8,035 nt of DNA from JBBDQZ01 sp040905705 (GCA_040905705.1 JBBDQZ010000021.1:1-8035), one strand, 5' to 3'; shown: positions 1 to 5,550, counted from the stretch's first letter. Notes: a model not told the origin generated them from the sequence alone. Numbers and translations are program-made.

Positions 1-2
1 GA

Positions 3-74
3 CTTGGTGTATCGAAGAAGGAATTGGGAGAACTACTTTCTGGAAAAATTAAACCGGATTTAGAACCTGCTTGA
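3..74 (+). CDS. 3' end of a helix-turn-helix (HigA/XRE-like) gene, partial
   Basis: Only the last 23 codons are in the window, ending in TGA. The peptide starts LGVSKKELGELLSG, which has the turn and recognition-helix pattern of XRE/HigA antitoxins (LGVS....L..LL.GK). The protein stops about nine residues after the helix (ending KPDLEPA), whereas HigA proteins normally continue for 40 or more residues, so this copy may be truncated or frameshifted. It lies on the plus strand, opposite to the cassette direction, and ends about 20 bp from the next attC, so it would be a reversed gene in the neighbouring cassette. The family call rests on a short segment and is tentative. Confidence 0.4.
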   Translation, partial: LGVSKKELGELLSGKIKPDLEPA

Positions 75-92
75 TCTGAGCCGGGGACGGCT

Positions 93-184
93 ATCTAGCG
101 GCCCGCAATTTAACCGGCGGGGCAGAATATTTCATGGAAAGGCGTCAGACTTTCCACCCGTCCGGTTGAAATTGCCTGTTAGAG
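93..184 (-). other. attC site 1 (integron recombination site of the Fic cassette)
   Basis: This is an imperfect palindrome with attC layout. The arms gcaatttaaccgg (105-117) and ccggttgaaattgc (162-175) pair perfectly except for one extra G at 168. Outer boxes are atctagc (93-99) and gttagag (178-184). Read on the minus strand, the order is R'' (CTCTAAC), L'' with the extra C, a variable middle, L', and R' (GCTAGAT, one mismatch to GTTRRRY). The extra base in L'' is the known orientation mark of attC, so the site faces left like the Fic gene. The middle holds a second hairpin, tggaaag (134-140) with ctttcca (149-155 region). The Fic stop codon lies about 15 bp away, as expected for a cassette. 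Confidence 0.8.
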
Positions 185-199
185 CGCGCGATAAATGAC

Positions 200-1285
200 T
201 TATTTCGATTCTAGTATTTCCATAAGCCGGTAATTCAAGTACAGCTTTTCTTTACCTACTCGAACGGATTTCAAGAAGTTCCTTTTCTCTAGTTCAGCCA
301 AATAATTACCGACTGTTTTCGGTGTACCAAATCCTGCGTCGATTAAATGCTTTCTCTTGGTGTATGGAAGTTTGAAAAGTATTTCAATTAACTCTTTGGA
401 GTAAATTTTTGGCAGATCGGCTTTCATTCGCTCAGAAGTCGAATCCATGAGTTCCAGAACTTTTCCCAGTCTTATCAGGCCATGGATGGCCGTTTTTTCA
501 ACCATGTCAAGCATATATATCAAAAACGGTTCGAATTCACGATTTTCGGTAACTCTCCGGAGTTCTCTGTAGTAATCCGCTTTGTGTCTGATGATATATT
601 CGCTGAGGTAGATAGCCGGGATATGTAACAAATCAGCCAGCTTCAGATATAGCAACAGTAGAATTCTTCCGGTACGGCCGTTTCCATCTGAAAAAGGGTG
701 GATGGCTTCGAATTGATAATGCATGATTGCCATTTTGACCAATGGATCCAGCGACTCATCCTGATTGATAAACTGTTCCAGGTTAGCCAGCTTATCCCGA
801 ATAATCGTTTTACCTTCAGGCGGAGTATAAATCACCTCTCCGCGGGTATTGGAAAGTGTTGTACCTGGCGTAACCCTTATGCCGGCGGTGTTTTGTGTAA
901 TTATTTGAACGATTTCTACACACAGGTTGGTGGAAATAAACGGGCGTTGCTGCATTCTCTGTAAGCCAAGCCAAAGGGCATCTTTATAACTAATGACTTC
1001 TTTGGTAGCCGGATTGTCGAACTTTTTTTCAGCTACGACGGATTGATATAAATCGTCACTGGTAGTGATGATGTTTTCAATTTCCGAGCTGGCTTTCGCT
1101 TCCTGAAGGTGAATGGTGTCGAGGAACAGATGGGGATTAGGCAAATTAAGCAGCGCACCATTCAATTGAGCCAGAGCTCTACTGGCTGAAATTGTTTTAC
1201 GTAAAACCTTGGCAGTTTCTACATCTTCTTGAGGAGGAAGAAGTGGTAGATCGTTATAGGGCTTTTTGCGATGAAAATTATACAT
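200..1285 (-). CDS. Fic family protein, class II (putative protein AMP-transferase)
   Basis: The 361-residue protein carries the Fic motif HPFSDGNGRTGR at about residues 196-207. The His is the catalytic base, and the GNGR loop binds the nucleotide phosphates. An N-terminal inhibitory helix motif, SSEIEN (about 66-71), fits [S/T]xxxE[G/N], so this is a self-inhibited class II Fic: the Glu blocks productive ATP binding until relieved. The C-terminus (about 297-351) looks like a winged helix, common in stand-alone Fic proteins. Such enzymes transfer AMP to a hydroxyl on target proteins in the cytoplasm; the target here is unknown. The ATG at 1283-1285 was chosen because MYNFHRKKPYNDLPLLPP is the usual N-terminal start; an upstream TTG (1357) would add 24 unlikely residues. 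There is no clear SD. It is the only gene of its cassette (99-1409). Confidence 0.9.
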   Translation of the reverse strand: MYNFHRKKPYNDLPLLPPQEDVETAKVLRKTISASRALAQLNGALLNLPNPHLFLDTIHLQEAKASSEIENIITTSDDLYQSVVAEKKFDNPATKEVISYKDALWLGLQRMQQRPFISTNLCVEIVQIITQNTAGIRVTPGTTLSNTRGEVIYTPPEGKTIIRDKLANLEQFINQDESLDPLVKMAIMHYQFEAIHPFSDGNGRTGRILLLLYLKLADLLHIPAIYLSEYIIRHKADYYRELRRVTENREFEPFLIYMLDMVEKTAIHGLIRLGKVLELMDSTSERMKADLPKIYSKELIEILFKLPYTKRKHLIDAGFGTPKTVGNYLAELEKRNFLKSVRVGKEKLYLNYRLMEILESK

Positions 1286-1400
1286 GGAACGACGGTAAAG
1301 ATTACACTCGATTGTTCGACATGTGTAAAAATAAGAATAAATTACCCTCGAAAGCAATTTTCTTTAACAGATGATTTGTCAAAGTTCAGGGATGAGTTAA

Positions 1401-1478
1401 GCGCTCTAACGGCAAACGCATAACCGGCGTGGCAGCCGGTTATATTGGGGCGAAAGCCCCATACACGCCCGGTTGATG
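1401..1478 (-). other. attC site 2, left part (split by the IS110-family element)
   Basis: The outer box gcgctctaac (1401-1410) gives R' GTTAGAG on the minus strand. L' (acgcataaccggcgtg) pairs with the right arm cacgcccggttgatg, again with one extra G in the right arm (1475), so the site faces left. The middle contains a GC-rich hairpin closed by a GAAA loop (ggggcgaaagcccc, 1447-1460). The palindrome breaks off at 1478, where the IS begins, and resumes at 2911. GTTAGAGCGC at this box is the exact complement of the R'' box at 178-187, which identifies it as the start of the Fic cassette. Confidence 0.8.
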
Positions 1479-1482
1479 ATCT

Positions 1483-1499
1483 TTTAAAAAGGATTTTGT
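1483..1499 (+). repeat. Left inverted repeat of the first IS110-family element
   Basis: The 17-bp tttaaaaaggattttgt is the exact reverse complement of 2892-2908. It begins about 4 bp inside the element tip, like the subterminal repeats of IS1111-type elements. Confidence 0.85.
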
Positions 1500-1505
1500 A
1501 AAAGA

Positions 1506-1559
1506 ACGTCCTCCCTTAGATTGAGATACCCAATTTATCACAAAATAAATGGAGGACGT
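1506..1559 (+). promoter_or_regulatory. Inverted repeat that would mask the transposase ribosome binding site
   Basis: acgtcctcc (1506-1514) is the perfect complement of ggaggacgt (1551-1559), which contains the SD ggagg (1551-1555) of the transposase. In an RNA started outside the element, the two would pair and hide the SD. The second IS in this window has an equivalent arrangement. The pairing is visible in sequence; the regulatory role is inferred. Confidence 0.6.
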
Positions 1560-1562
1560 CTT

Positions 1563-2636
1563 GTGGTTTATGTTGGAATTGATATGCACTCCAGGAATAT
1601 GATAATCACCGCAATCAATGACAACGGTGAGTTAGTCAAATCACAGAAAATAAATTGCAATGAAGAGGAACGGCATTGCTTTTTCAGAGAATTTGATCAA
1701 CCGATTCAGGCTGTTGTCGAAGCAACGGCCAGTTGGTACTGGATAAGCGATTGGTGCCAGCAGCAAGGTATTTCACTGCTGTTGGCCCATGCCAAAATGC
1801 TTAAAGCCATAAGCTATGCCAAGGTAAAAACTGATGCGGTTGATTCAAGAACACTTGCTGAATTACTACGGGCCGGATTGATACCAAAAGCCTGGAAAGT
1901 TTCCCGGTACCAAAGAGATTTACGGGAATTGACTCGGGCTCGTCTTCGCTTGGTCGTGCGCAGAACAAGCATACAAAATCAAATAAAAACAATCTGTGGA
2001 AGATATAATGCTAGATTACATGGATTAAGCTGGGCGGACCTGGACCAAATTCAACGTACTTTGGCGGGTCAATTGCCGCACGAGGCTATGTTGGATGTGA
2101 CGTTGAGTTTGGAACAATTGAATGCGATCCAGATACATGTTCAACGTCTGGAAGAAGCGATTGAGAAAAATATCTGGTTTAGTCAATCAGTACAGCGCCT
2201 GATGGAGGTTCCAGGTATTGGGCGTGTTACAGCGTGGACAATTATCTCGGAAATCGGTGATATCAAGCGATTTCCTACCGACCGTAAATTCGTCAGTTAT
2301 TGCCGGTTAGTACCGGGTAGCAAAGACAGTGGACAAACCAAACGACATAAATCCGGCAGTAAGGATGGAAATCGCTATTTGAAAATGGTCTTTATGCATG
2401 CAGCCATAGCAGCCATCCGCAGTTATGGTCCGGTAAGAAAGTATTTTAACAAAATAAAACGTCGCAGCGGACAGCAGGTTGCCCGCGCTGTAATAGGCAA
2501 GCATCTGGCCAAAGTCGTATGGCATATGCTTGTGAAAAATCAGCCTTTTAAAGGTTTTAAAGGGCATCGTTGTAAAGAATCAGAAAAATCCGGCTGGCCC
2601 CGGCCTATAAACCCGAAACCAAGCGCTGGGACGTAG
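1563..2636 (+). CDS. IS110/IS1111-family DEDD transposase
   Basis: This 357-residue recombinase has an N-terminal RuvC-like DEDD domain with acidic residues D7 (YVGIDMH), E53 (VVEATASWYW), D91 and D94 (KTDAVDSRT). A C-terminal transposase_20 domain follows, opening with MEVPGIGRVTAWTII and including the conserved segment around SGQTKRHKSGSKDGNRYLK, where the family's catalytic serine lies. The family cuts and joins target DNA under guidance of an element-encoded structured RNA. The GTG at 1563 was chosen because ggagg at 1551-1555 sits 7 nt upstream and the family starts right before the VYVGID strand; a TTG at 1521 would also be open but would precede the SD. The length matches full family members, with no frameshift, so it looks intact. 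Confidence 0.93.
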   Translation: MVYVGIDMHSRNMIITAINDNGELVKSQKINCNEEERHCFFREFDQPIQAVVEATASWYWISDWCQQQGISLLLAHAKMLKAISYAKVKTDAVDSRTLAELLRAGLIPKAWKVSRYQRDLRELTRARLRLVVRRTSIQNQIKTICGRYNARLHGLSWADLDQIQRTLAGQLPHEAMLDVTLSLEQLNAIQIHVQRLEEAIEKNIWFSQSVQRLMEVPGIGRVTAWTIISEIGDIKRFPTDRKFVSYCRLVPGSKDSGQTKRHKSGSKDGNRYLKMVFMHAAIAAIRSYGPVRKYFNKIKRRSGQQVARAVIGKHLAKVVWHMLVKNQPFKGFKGHRCKESEKSGWPRPINPKPSAGT

Positions 2637-2687
2637 AGCCCGTGTTGATGATTGGGGAATAGGTCGGCCGGCCGTTAACAAGATCTG

Positions 2688-2800
2688 GGACCGTTCCGAG
2701 TATAAACGGAACAGCTGTAGCAATTGATGTTGCAGACAAGCCCGTAAAGCTGCGTGGTTGCCACCGGGAGCAGCAATGAAGATCATCAACGGTCTGGTCA
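2688..2800 (+). ncRNA. Candidate guide (seekRNA-like) RNA of the first IS110-family element
   Basis: This lies in the right non-coding end, where IS1111-type elements encode their guide RNA. taaagctgcgt (2745-2755) matches the right IS-attC junction taaagttgcgt (2905-2915) at 10 of 11 positions. aagatcatcaac (2779-2790) is the exact 12-nt reverse complement of the left junction (1472-1483). One segment thus follows the top strand of the right junction and the other the bottom strand of the left junction. A perfect 6-bp hairpin precedes them (gttccg 2693-2698 with cggaac 2707-2712). RNA ends and transcription are inferred. Confidence 0.6.
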
Positions 2801-2851
2801 GTTTTAATGATTAATCCCAAGTTTGAAATCTGAACTATCAATTATCTCTTT

Positions 2852-2867
2852 TTGCTAAATTAAGCAA
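2852..2867 (+). other. Small hairpin near the right end of the first IS
   Basis: ttgct (2852-2856) pairs with agcaa (2863-2867) around a 6-nt loop, preceded by a T-rich run. It could be part of the guide RNA's 3' boundary or chance; there is no good U-tract after it. Confidence 0.25.
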
Positions 2868-2891
2868 CATAGGGAGCGTACGTTCGACTTG

Positions 2892-2908
2892 ACAAAATCC
2901 TTTTTAAA
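2892..2908 (-). repeat. Right inverted repeat of the first IS110-family element
   Basis: acaaaatcctttttaaa is the exact inverse of 1483-1499. It ends 1-2 bp before the attC sequence resumes. Confidence 0.85.
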
Positions 2909-2910
2909 GT

Positions 2911-2926
2911 TGCGTATGTTAGACGC
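2911..2926 (-). other. attC site 2, right part (R'' box of the doc cassette)
   Basis: tgcgtat continues the L arm interrupted at 1478, and gttagacgc (2918-2926) gives R'' GTCTAAC on the minus strand. The doc stop codon (2932-2934) lies 7 bp away. gttagacgc is the exact complement of gcgtctaac at 3615-3623, which marks the two ends of the doc cassette. Confidence 0.8.
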
Positions 2927-2931
2927 GATAT

Positions 2932-3324
2932 TCACCGTTTTACCACAGATCTTTCAAAGTGATCAATAACCTGTTCTTTAGAAATCTTCTTAGTGACAAA
3001 ATCCAATACCAGGTTTGCTAATTCAAGCTCATGTGACTCATCGACAACATATCCGTTTAGATATAAGAATGTAAGGCAAGAAGCTAACGCTGTGCGTTTA
3101 TTGCCATCTACAAATGGATGACGCATAGTGATGCAACTGATATAAGTTGCAGCCATTCCGAAAATATCATTGAGATACTGCCCGCCAAAACTGGCTTTTG
3201 GAGCATCTACACAAGCCTTTATCCCTTCGTTATCACGTATACTGTGTTCACCCCCGGCAGTTTTGATTTCTTGCTGATGAATAAATAAAATGTCTTCAAG
3301 AGTTAGAAAAAACGGTTCAGACAT
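2932..3324 (-). CDS. doc: Doc-family toxin (Fic fold, death-on-curing)
   Basis: The 130-residue protein has the Doc version of the Fic motif, HPFVDGNKR (residues 69-77), where Lys replaces the second Gly of classical Fic. In P1 Doc this fold acts as a kinase that phosphorylates elongation factor EF-Tu and stops translation; the same activity is likely but not proven here. Length is normal for Doc (about 120-135). Its ATG overlaps the antitoxin stop codon (TAATG), so translation is probably coupled. The gene ends just before the attC R'' box. The sequence looks intact: catalytic His, Asp, Asn and Arg are all present. Confidence 0.92.
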   Translation of the reverse strand: MSEPFFLTLEDILFIHQQEIKTAGGEHSIRDNEGIKACVDAPKASFGGQYLNDIFGMAATYISCITMRHPFVDGNKRTALASCLTFLYLNGYVVDESHELELANLVLDFVTKKISKEQVIDHFERSVVKR

Positions 3325-3530
3325 TATTCAGCAAGCTTGTCGAGTGATTTACGATGCTTTTGACTGATCTGCTTGTATGCAAAATTTGCATCGACCTTTT
3401 TGAGGAGCAGTCCATTCTCATGCGGAAGAACTTCCACACTGTCATCATCATCGATTTTCAAAAGAGCCAAGAGAGCTTTTTCCAATAGGATACCCCTGCT
3501 GTTGCCAATTTTTTGAAGTTTCTTAATCAT
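3324..3530 (-). CDS. AbrB/SpoVT-type antitoxin of the Doc module
   Basis: The 68-residue protein begins IKKLQKIGNSRGILLEKALL, the swapped-hairpin AbrB/MazE/SpoVT DNA-binding fold (K..KIGNS.GI.....LL), followed by DSVEVLPHENGLLLKK. The charged C-terminal tail (about 48-68) is the usual toxin-binding part. It is expected to bind and neutralise Doc and to repress its own operon. The classical Doc partner is Phd, of a different fold, so this is a hybrid pairing, though seen in other genomes. It overlaps doc by 1 bp. The start ATG has no SD; the sequence before it is AT-rich. Confidence 0.85.
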   Translation of the reverse strand: MIKKLQKIGNSRGILLEKALLALLKIDDDDSVEVLPHENGLLLKKVDANFAYKQISQKHRKSLDKLAE

Positions 3531-3614
3531 AGCAAAGTATTATGTTCTTACGGTGTTCATAATATACTACGAATGATGAGAAAAAATAGTATGCATCTGA
3601 TATTGGTGAGTAAA

Positions 3615-3756
3615 GCGTCTAACCGCTTCGCGTTTAACCTGCAGCGGCATTATCGGAATTCAGCGAATGCGAAATGTATATTCTCCAACAGGAAGCCAGG
3701 CAGAAGTAAGAGCCGATGACTGGTTGAATCTTGACTAAGAGTAACGCTTGTTATAC
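3615..3756 (-). other. attC site 3 (long, degenerate)
   Basis: The left box gcgtctaac (3615-3623) gives R' GTTAGAC on the minus strand; the right box gttatac (3750-3756) gives R'' GTATAAC. The inner arms tttaacct (3633-3640) and ggttgaa (3722-3728) pair with one extra G, as in the other sites, so it also faces left. The outer parts of the two arms match poorly and the site is about 140 bp, longer than its neighbours. The stop codon of vapC (TAA, 3751-3753) lies inside the R'' box. Confidence 0.6.
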
Positions 3757-4152
3757 TCCGGAAAACGGATACTCAAGCAAGTTTAGATCAAGCAGAAACT
3801 GGTAATGCTTTTGGTTCTTACTGATAAGTTTAGTTTCTAAGGAAAAAGCAGAAGCCGCTATTAGCATATCATTGATTTCCACTCCATGGCTAGACCGGAA
3901 TTGTTTCATCCATTCATAGGCTTTTTCAGAAATCGGCTTGTTAATGTACTGAATTTCATACCGGGAGAGTAGGTCATCAACGTGCTTTAGATCCTTTTTA
4001 CTGCGACAACCAGCATGTAATTCCATTGCAGTAATAACGCTAACGGAAAGCGAGAACACTTGTTCAAGAGCTATCAGAGTATGAACAGCCTCGGATCTGT
4101 CAAGGGCAAAATCAATGAGGATGTCGGTATCAATGAGAACTTGCTGAGGCAT
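3751..4152 (-). CDS. vapC: VapC-type PIN-domain ribonuclease toxin
   Basis: The 133-residue PIN-domain protein has metal-binding acidic residues D8 (LIDTDILID), E44 (ITAMELHAG) and D95 (EINDMLIAA). The usual fourth acidic position near the C-terminus appears as Asn (SKNQKHY, N113), a common variation. VapC toxins cut specific RNAs, often tRNA or rRNA, when not held by VapB. The ATG lies 8 nt after the vapB stop, so the two form one operon. The last codon falls inside the attC 3 R'' box, making this a very compact cassette. It looks complete. Confidence 0.92.
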   Translation of the reverse strand: MPQQVLIDTDILIDFALDRSEAVHTLIALEQVFSLSVSVITAMELHAGCRSKKDLKHVDDLLSRYEIQYINKPISEKAYEWMKQFRSSHGVEINDMLIAASAFSLETKLISKNQKHYQFLLDLNLLEYPFSGV

Positions 4153-4160
4153 ACCTTACA

Positions 4161-4397
4161 TTAGCGAGTCCAACGGGACTTTCGAATATTTCGAACCCAC
4201 TGAGTACTGTCTTGCATGTCCTTGCGATCTTTCCAAATTCCTCTGAAAGAGCTTTGAGAAATGGATTTTCGAATTTTTTTATCCGATTTACTACGAGCGA
4301 CATACCTGTTATATAGGAATTCGACAAAATCAGTTGCTTCCCGTTGGGCATCGGTAGGTAATTCCTGGATTTGTTTTATGAGCTCTTTTTCGGACAT
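4161..4397 (-). CDS. vapB: VapB-type antitoxin (DUF2281-like)
   Basis: This is a 78-residue charged protein, ELIKQIQELPTDAQREATDF at the N-terminus and FRGIWKDRKDMQDSTQWVR near the C-terminus. That tail (F.G.WKDR.D..DS..WVR) is typical of the toxin-binding end of small VapB antitoxins found with PIN toxins. It should bind VapC and repress the shared promoter. There is no strong SD upstream of the ATG. A TTGACA lies about 20 nt upstream, but no well-spaced -10 is visible. The upstream region ends at the tip of an IS3-type fragment (about 4456), so the native promoter and cassette start may have been lost. Confidence 0.85.
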   Translation of the reverse strand: MSEKELIKQIQELPTDAQREATDFVEFLYNRYVARSKSDKKIRKSISQSSFRGIWKDRKDMQDSTQWVRNIRKSRWTR

Positions 4398-4455
4398 AGA
4401 AGCAAGTTACTTAATCTGTGTCAATTTAAAAACGACTGAAATGAAGCCGGAGTAT

Positions 4456-4706
4456 TGAAGTACTCCCCAATTTTAAGACCACTGGGATAGGTTCGTTAGT
4501 TATAGTTAAGCGGCATGGAGGTACAGTTCAACGGGTTTTCTACGACTAATGCCCTGGTGTCTTCTTCGATTGTACTTCTGAACAAAGATATTAATACCCT
4601 CATAGAGCTCCAATCCATTGCTTGCCGGATTCAAATAAATGTGTTTTTGTTTAATGGTTCGGAACCAACGCTCAATAAAAGCATTATCGGTGGCTCTTCC
4701 TTTTCC
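4456..4706 (-). mobile_element. Remnant of an IS3-family element (right end)
   Basis: It contains the last part of an IS3-type orfB and about 50 bp of non-coding end, tgaagtactccccaatttt..., starting with the TG typical of IS3 tips at about 4456. The other end is lost: similarity stops at about 4706, where istB-like sequence on the other strand begins. Confidence 0.6.
4506..4706 (-). pseudogene. IS3-type transposase orfB, C-terminal fragment
   Basis: The readable part is GKGRATDNAFIERWFRTIKQ followed by about 47 residues ending in RRKPVELYLHAA. This is the end of the DDE integrase core: the Glu in AFIERW is the third catalytic residue, and YNRRRHQGIS is the usual tail motif. The first two catalytic Asp residues and the whole N-terminus are missing. 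An apparent ATG start at 4772 lies in sequence that belongs to istB on the other strand, so the full open frame is an accident of fusion. It is not functional. Confidence 0.8.
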
Positions 4707-4841
4707 AAGTGGGAACAGATTTTTAAGGACCCGATGACAACGGCTGCCGCTATTGACCGATTGGTTCACCATAGTGTCATCCTTGAATTGAATCTTTCAA
4801 GTTATCGTCTGGAATCCTCACAAAAAGATAAATCTCGGTAA
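4701..4841 (+). pseudogene. IS21-type istB, 3' fragment
   Basis: The plus-strand reading FSKWEQIFKDPMTTAAAIDR continues LVHHSVILELNLSSYRLESS. It matches the C-terminal signature of IstB helper ATPases (F..W...F.D...A.AI.DRL.HH......SYR). Only about 46 residues remain; the Walker A and B motifs are gone. The open frame extends left to 4515, but that part is antisense to the IS3 transposase. It ends with TAA at 4839-4841. Confidence 0.75.
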
Positions 4842-4911
4842 GAATATGATGAGTCAACCAATGGGAATTCTATTTGTCGTCGGATCGGAATAAACCTTGA
4901 CGCTGATCACA
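4842..4911 (+). mobile_element. Right end of the IS21-type remnant
   Basis: This is non-coding DNA between the istB stop and the point where Fic coding sequence begins. It ends in gctgatcaca (tip TGTGATCAGC when reversed), with the TGT...ACA type of tip seen in IS21-family elements. The left end of the element is missing. The exact tip is inferred from the resumption of the Fic frame at 4912. Confidence 0.5.
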
Positions 4912-5256
4912 GGATTCTTGTTTCCGGCTGCCCAGCATCTGGACAATGCCATTGAATCATATGAGCAAGAGTTTCTGAAAACAATACCAAAGATTATTAG
5001 CACTGAAACTGAATTGATTGAAATTGCCGCACCGATCCATGCCGAATTGCTATTCATTCATCCGTTTCGAGAAGGAAATGGACGAACAGCTCGCCTTTTT
5101 TCAAACTTAGTGGCACTCAAACATGGATTTGATCGATTTCACTTCGATGTGATCAAGGAAAGTCGGATGCCCGAGTACATAAAGGCGGTACAATTGGCAG
5201 CAGAAAAGAACTACGATCCGATGAAAAAGCTATTCAGGGATTTAGGGAAGAGTTAG
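4912..5256 (+). pseudogene. Fic protein, C-terminal fragment truncated by an IS21 end
   Basis: The frame reads GFLFPAAQHLDNAIESYEQE and carries an intact Fic motif HPFREGNGRTAR (5059-5094). About 114 residues remain. Fic proteins of this short type have a further 70-90 N-terminal residues before the FLFP strand, and these are absent: an in-frame TAA lies at 4891-4893, and the preceding DNA is an IS21 tip. The only start codons nearby are TTG (4897) and similar, inside the IS end. Core catalytic residues survive, but the N-terminal helices that complete the fold do not, so activity is doubtful. Its 3' end overlaps the end of a small antitoxin gene on the other strand by 23 bp. Confidence 0.8.
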
Positions 5257-5410
5257 ATTTGTAGAACTCCTGGAGGACTTCTTTTCGGATTTTTTCGGCG
5301 TCCTTTTTGGGGATGTTGATTCCTTCAATTCTGTGGGAAGCCAATTGACTTCTCATGGCTTTATGAGAAATCTTTTCGAGCTCTGAATATGTTTTAGCAA
5401 GCTTTTTCAT
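5234..5410 (-). CDS. Small Fic antitoxin with SxxxEG inhibitory motif (YhfG/FicA or VbhA-like)
   Basis: The 58-residue protein begins MKKLAKTYSELEKISHKAMR and contains SHRIEG (residues 25-30), which fits the class I Fic inhibitory motif [S/T]xxxE[G/N]. In such modules the antitoxin helix places the Glu in the Fic ATP site and prevents AMP transfer. Size and layout resemble YhfG/FicA, whose motif is also preceded by a basic helix. Unusually, it is convergent with the adjacent fic fragment, whereas class I pairs usually form one operon with the antitoxin first. It is the first gene after attC 4 in cassette direction. There is no SD, and the ATG lies in the loop of a 10-bp inverted repeat. Confidence 0.75.
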   Translation of the reverse strand: MKKLAKTYSELEKISHKAMRSQLASHRIEGINIPKKDAEKIRKEVLQEFYKSNSSLNP

Positions 5411-5423
5411 AGCAAAAAGCTTG
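5398..5423 (-). promoter_or_regulatory. Perfect 10-bp inverted repeat over the antitoxin start codon
   Basis: caagcttttt (5398-5407) and aaaaagcttg (5414-5423) are exact inverse repeats around a 6-nt centre holding the ATG (5408-5410). It could be an operator for autoregulation or an RNA hairpin limiting translation. Part lies within the first codons. Confidence 0.45.
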
Positions 5424-5444
5424 AAAAATTAAAGGCTTGAGTAA

Positions 5445-5528
5445 GCATTATAACGGCCCGCAAATAAGCGGCGGGACTTACAAATTAAAAGTTTAGCCAA
5501 ATACCCAAGCCCCGTCCGCTTGATTTGC
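5445..5528 (-). other. attC site 4, left part (split by the second IS110-family element)
   Basis: The left box gcattataac (5445-5454) gives R' GTTATAA on the minus strand. The arms gcaaataagcgg (5460-5471) and ccgcttgatttgc (5516-5528) pair with a single extra G at 5522, the same side as in sites 1-3, so it faces left. The middle is AT-rich with no strong hairpin. The palindrome is cut by the IS after about 5528; the missing R'' box is at 7258-7264. Confidence 0.75.
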
Positions 5529-5536
5529 TTTGATAT

Positions 5537-5550
5537 TGTTCATGGCCTCC
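5537..5550 (+). repeat. Left inverted repeat of the second IS110-family element
   Basis: tgttcatggcctcc matches the inverse of 7243-7256 at 12 of 14 positions. The same bases also form the left arm of the RBS-masking stem (5538-5553). Confidence 0.6.

Larger units (their letters stand above)
1479..2909 (+). mobile_element. IS110-family, IS1111-type insertion sequence inserted in attC 2
   Basis: The element is about 1.43 kb, with a single transposase gene, a short left non-coding end (about 84 bp) and a longer right one (about 270 bp). Both features fit the IS1111 subgroup. Near-terminal inverted repeats of 17 bp (tttaaaaaggattttgt) lie at 1483-1499 and, inverted, at 2892-2908. On the left, attC sequence ends at ggttgatg; on the right it resumes with tgcgtatgttagac, so the reconstructed target is ggttga-tgcgt, inside the attC L arm. 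No long target duplication is visible; at most TG is repeated. The exact tips are uncertain by 2-3 bp. Known IS1111-attC elements target integron attC sites. Confidence 0.85.

Noticed and set aside
2307..2567. 86-codon minus-strand frame inside the first transposase
   Set aside because: Antisense shadow of the conserved transposase_20 domain.
4130..4351. 73-codon minus-strand frame overlapping vapB and vapC
   Set aside because: Shadow frame of vapB with no family signature.
4515..4700. Plus-strand start of the istB-containing frame
   Set aside because: This part is antisense to the IS3 transposase fragment; only 4701-4841 resembles IstB.
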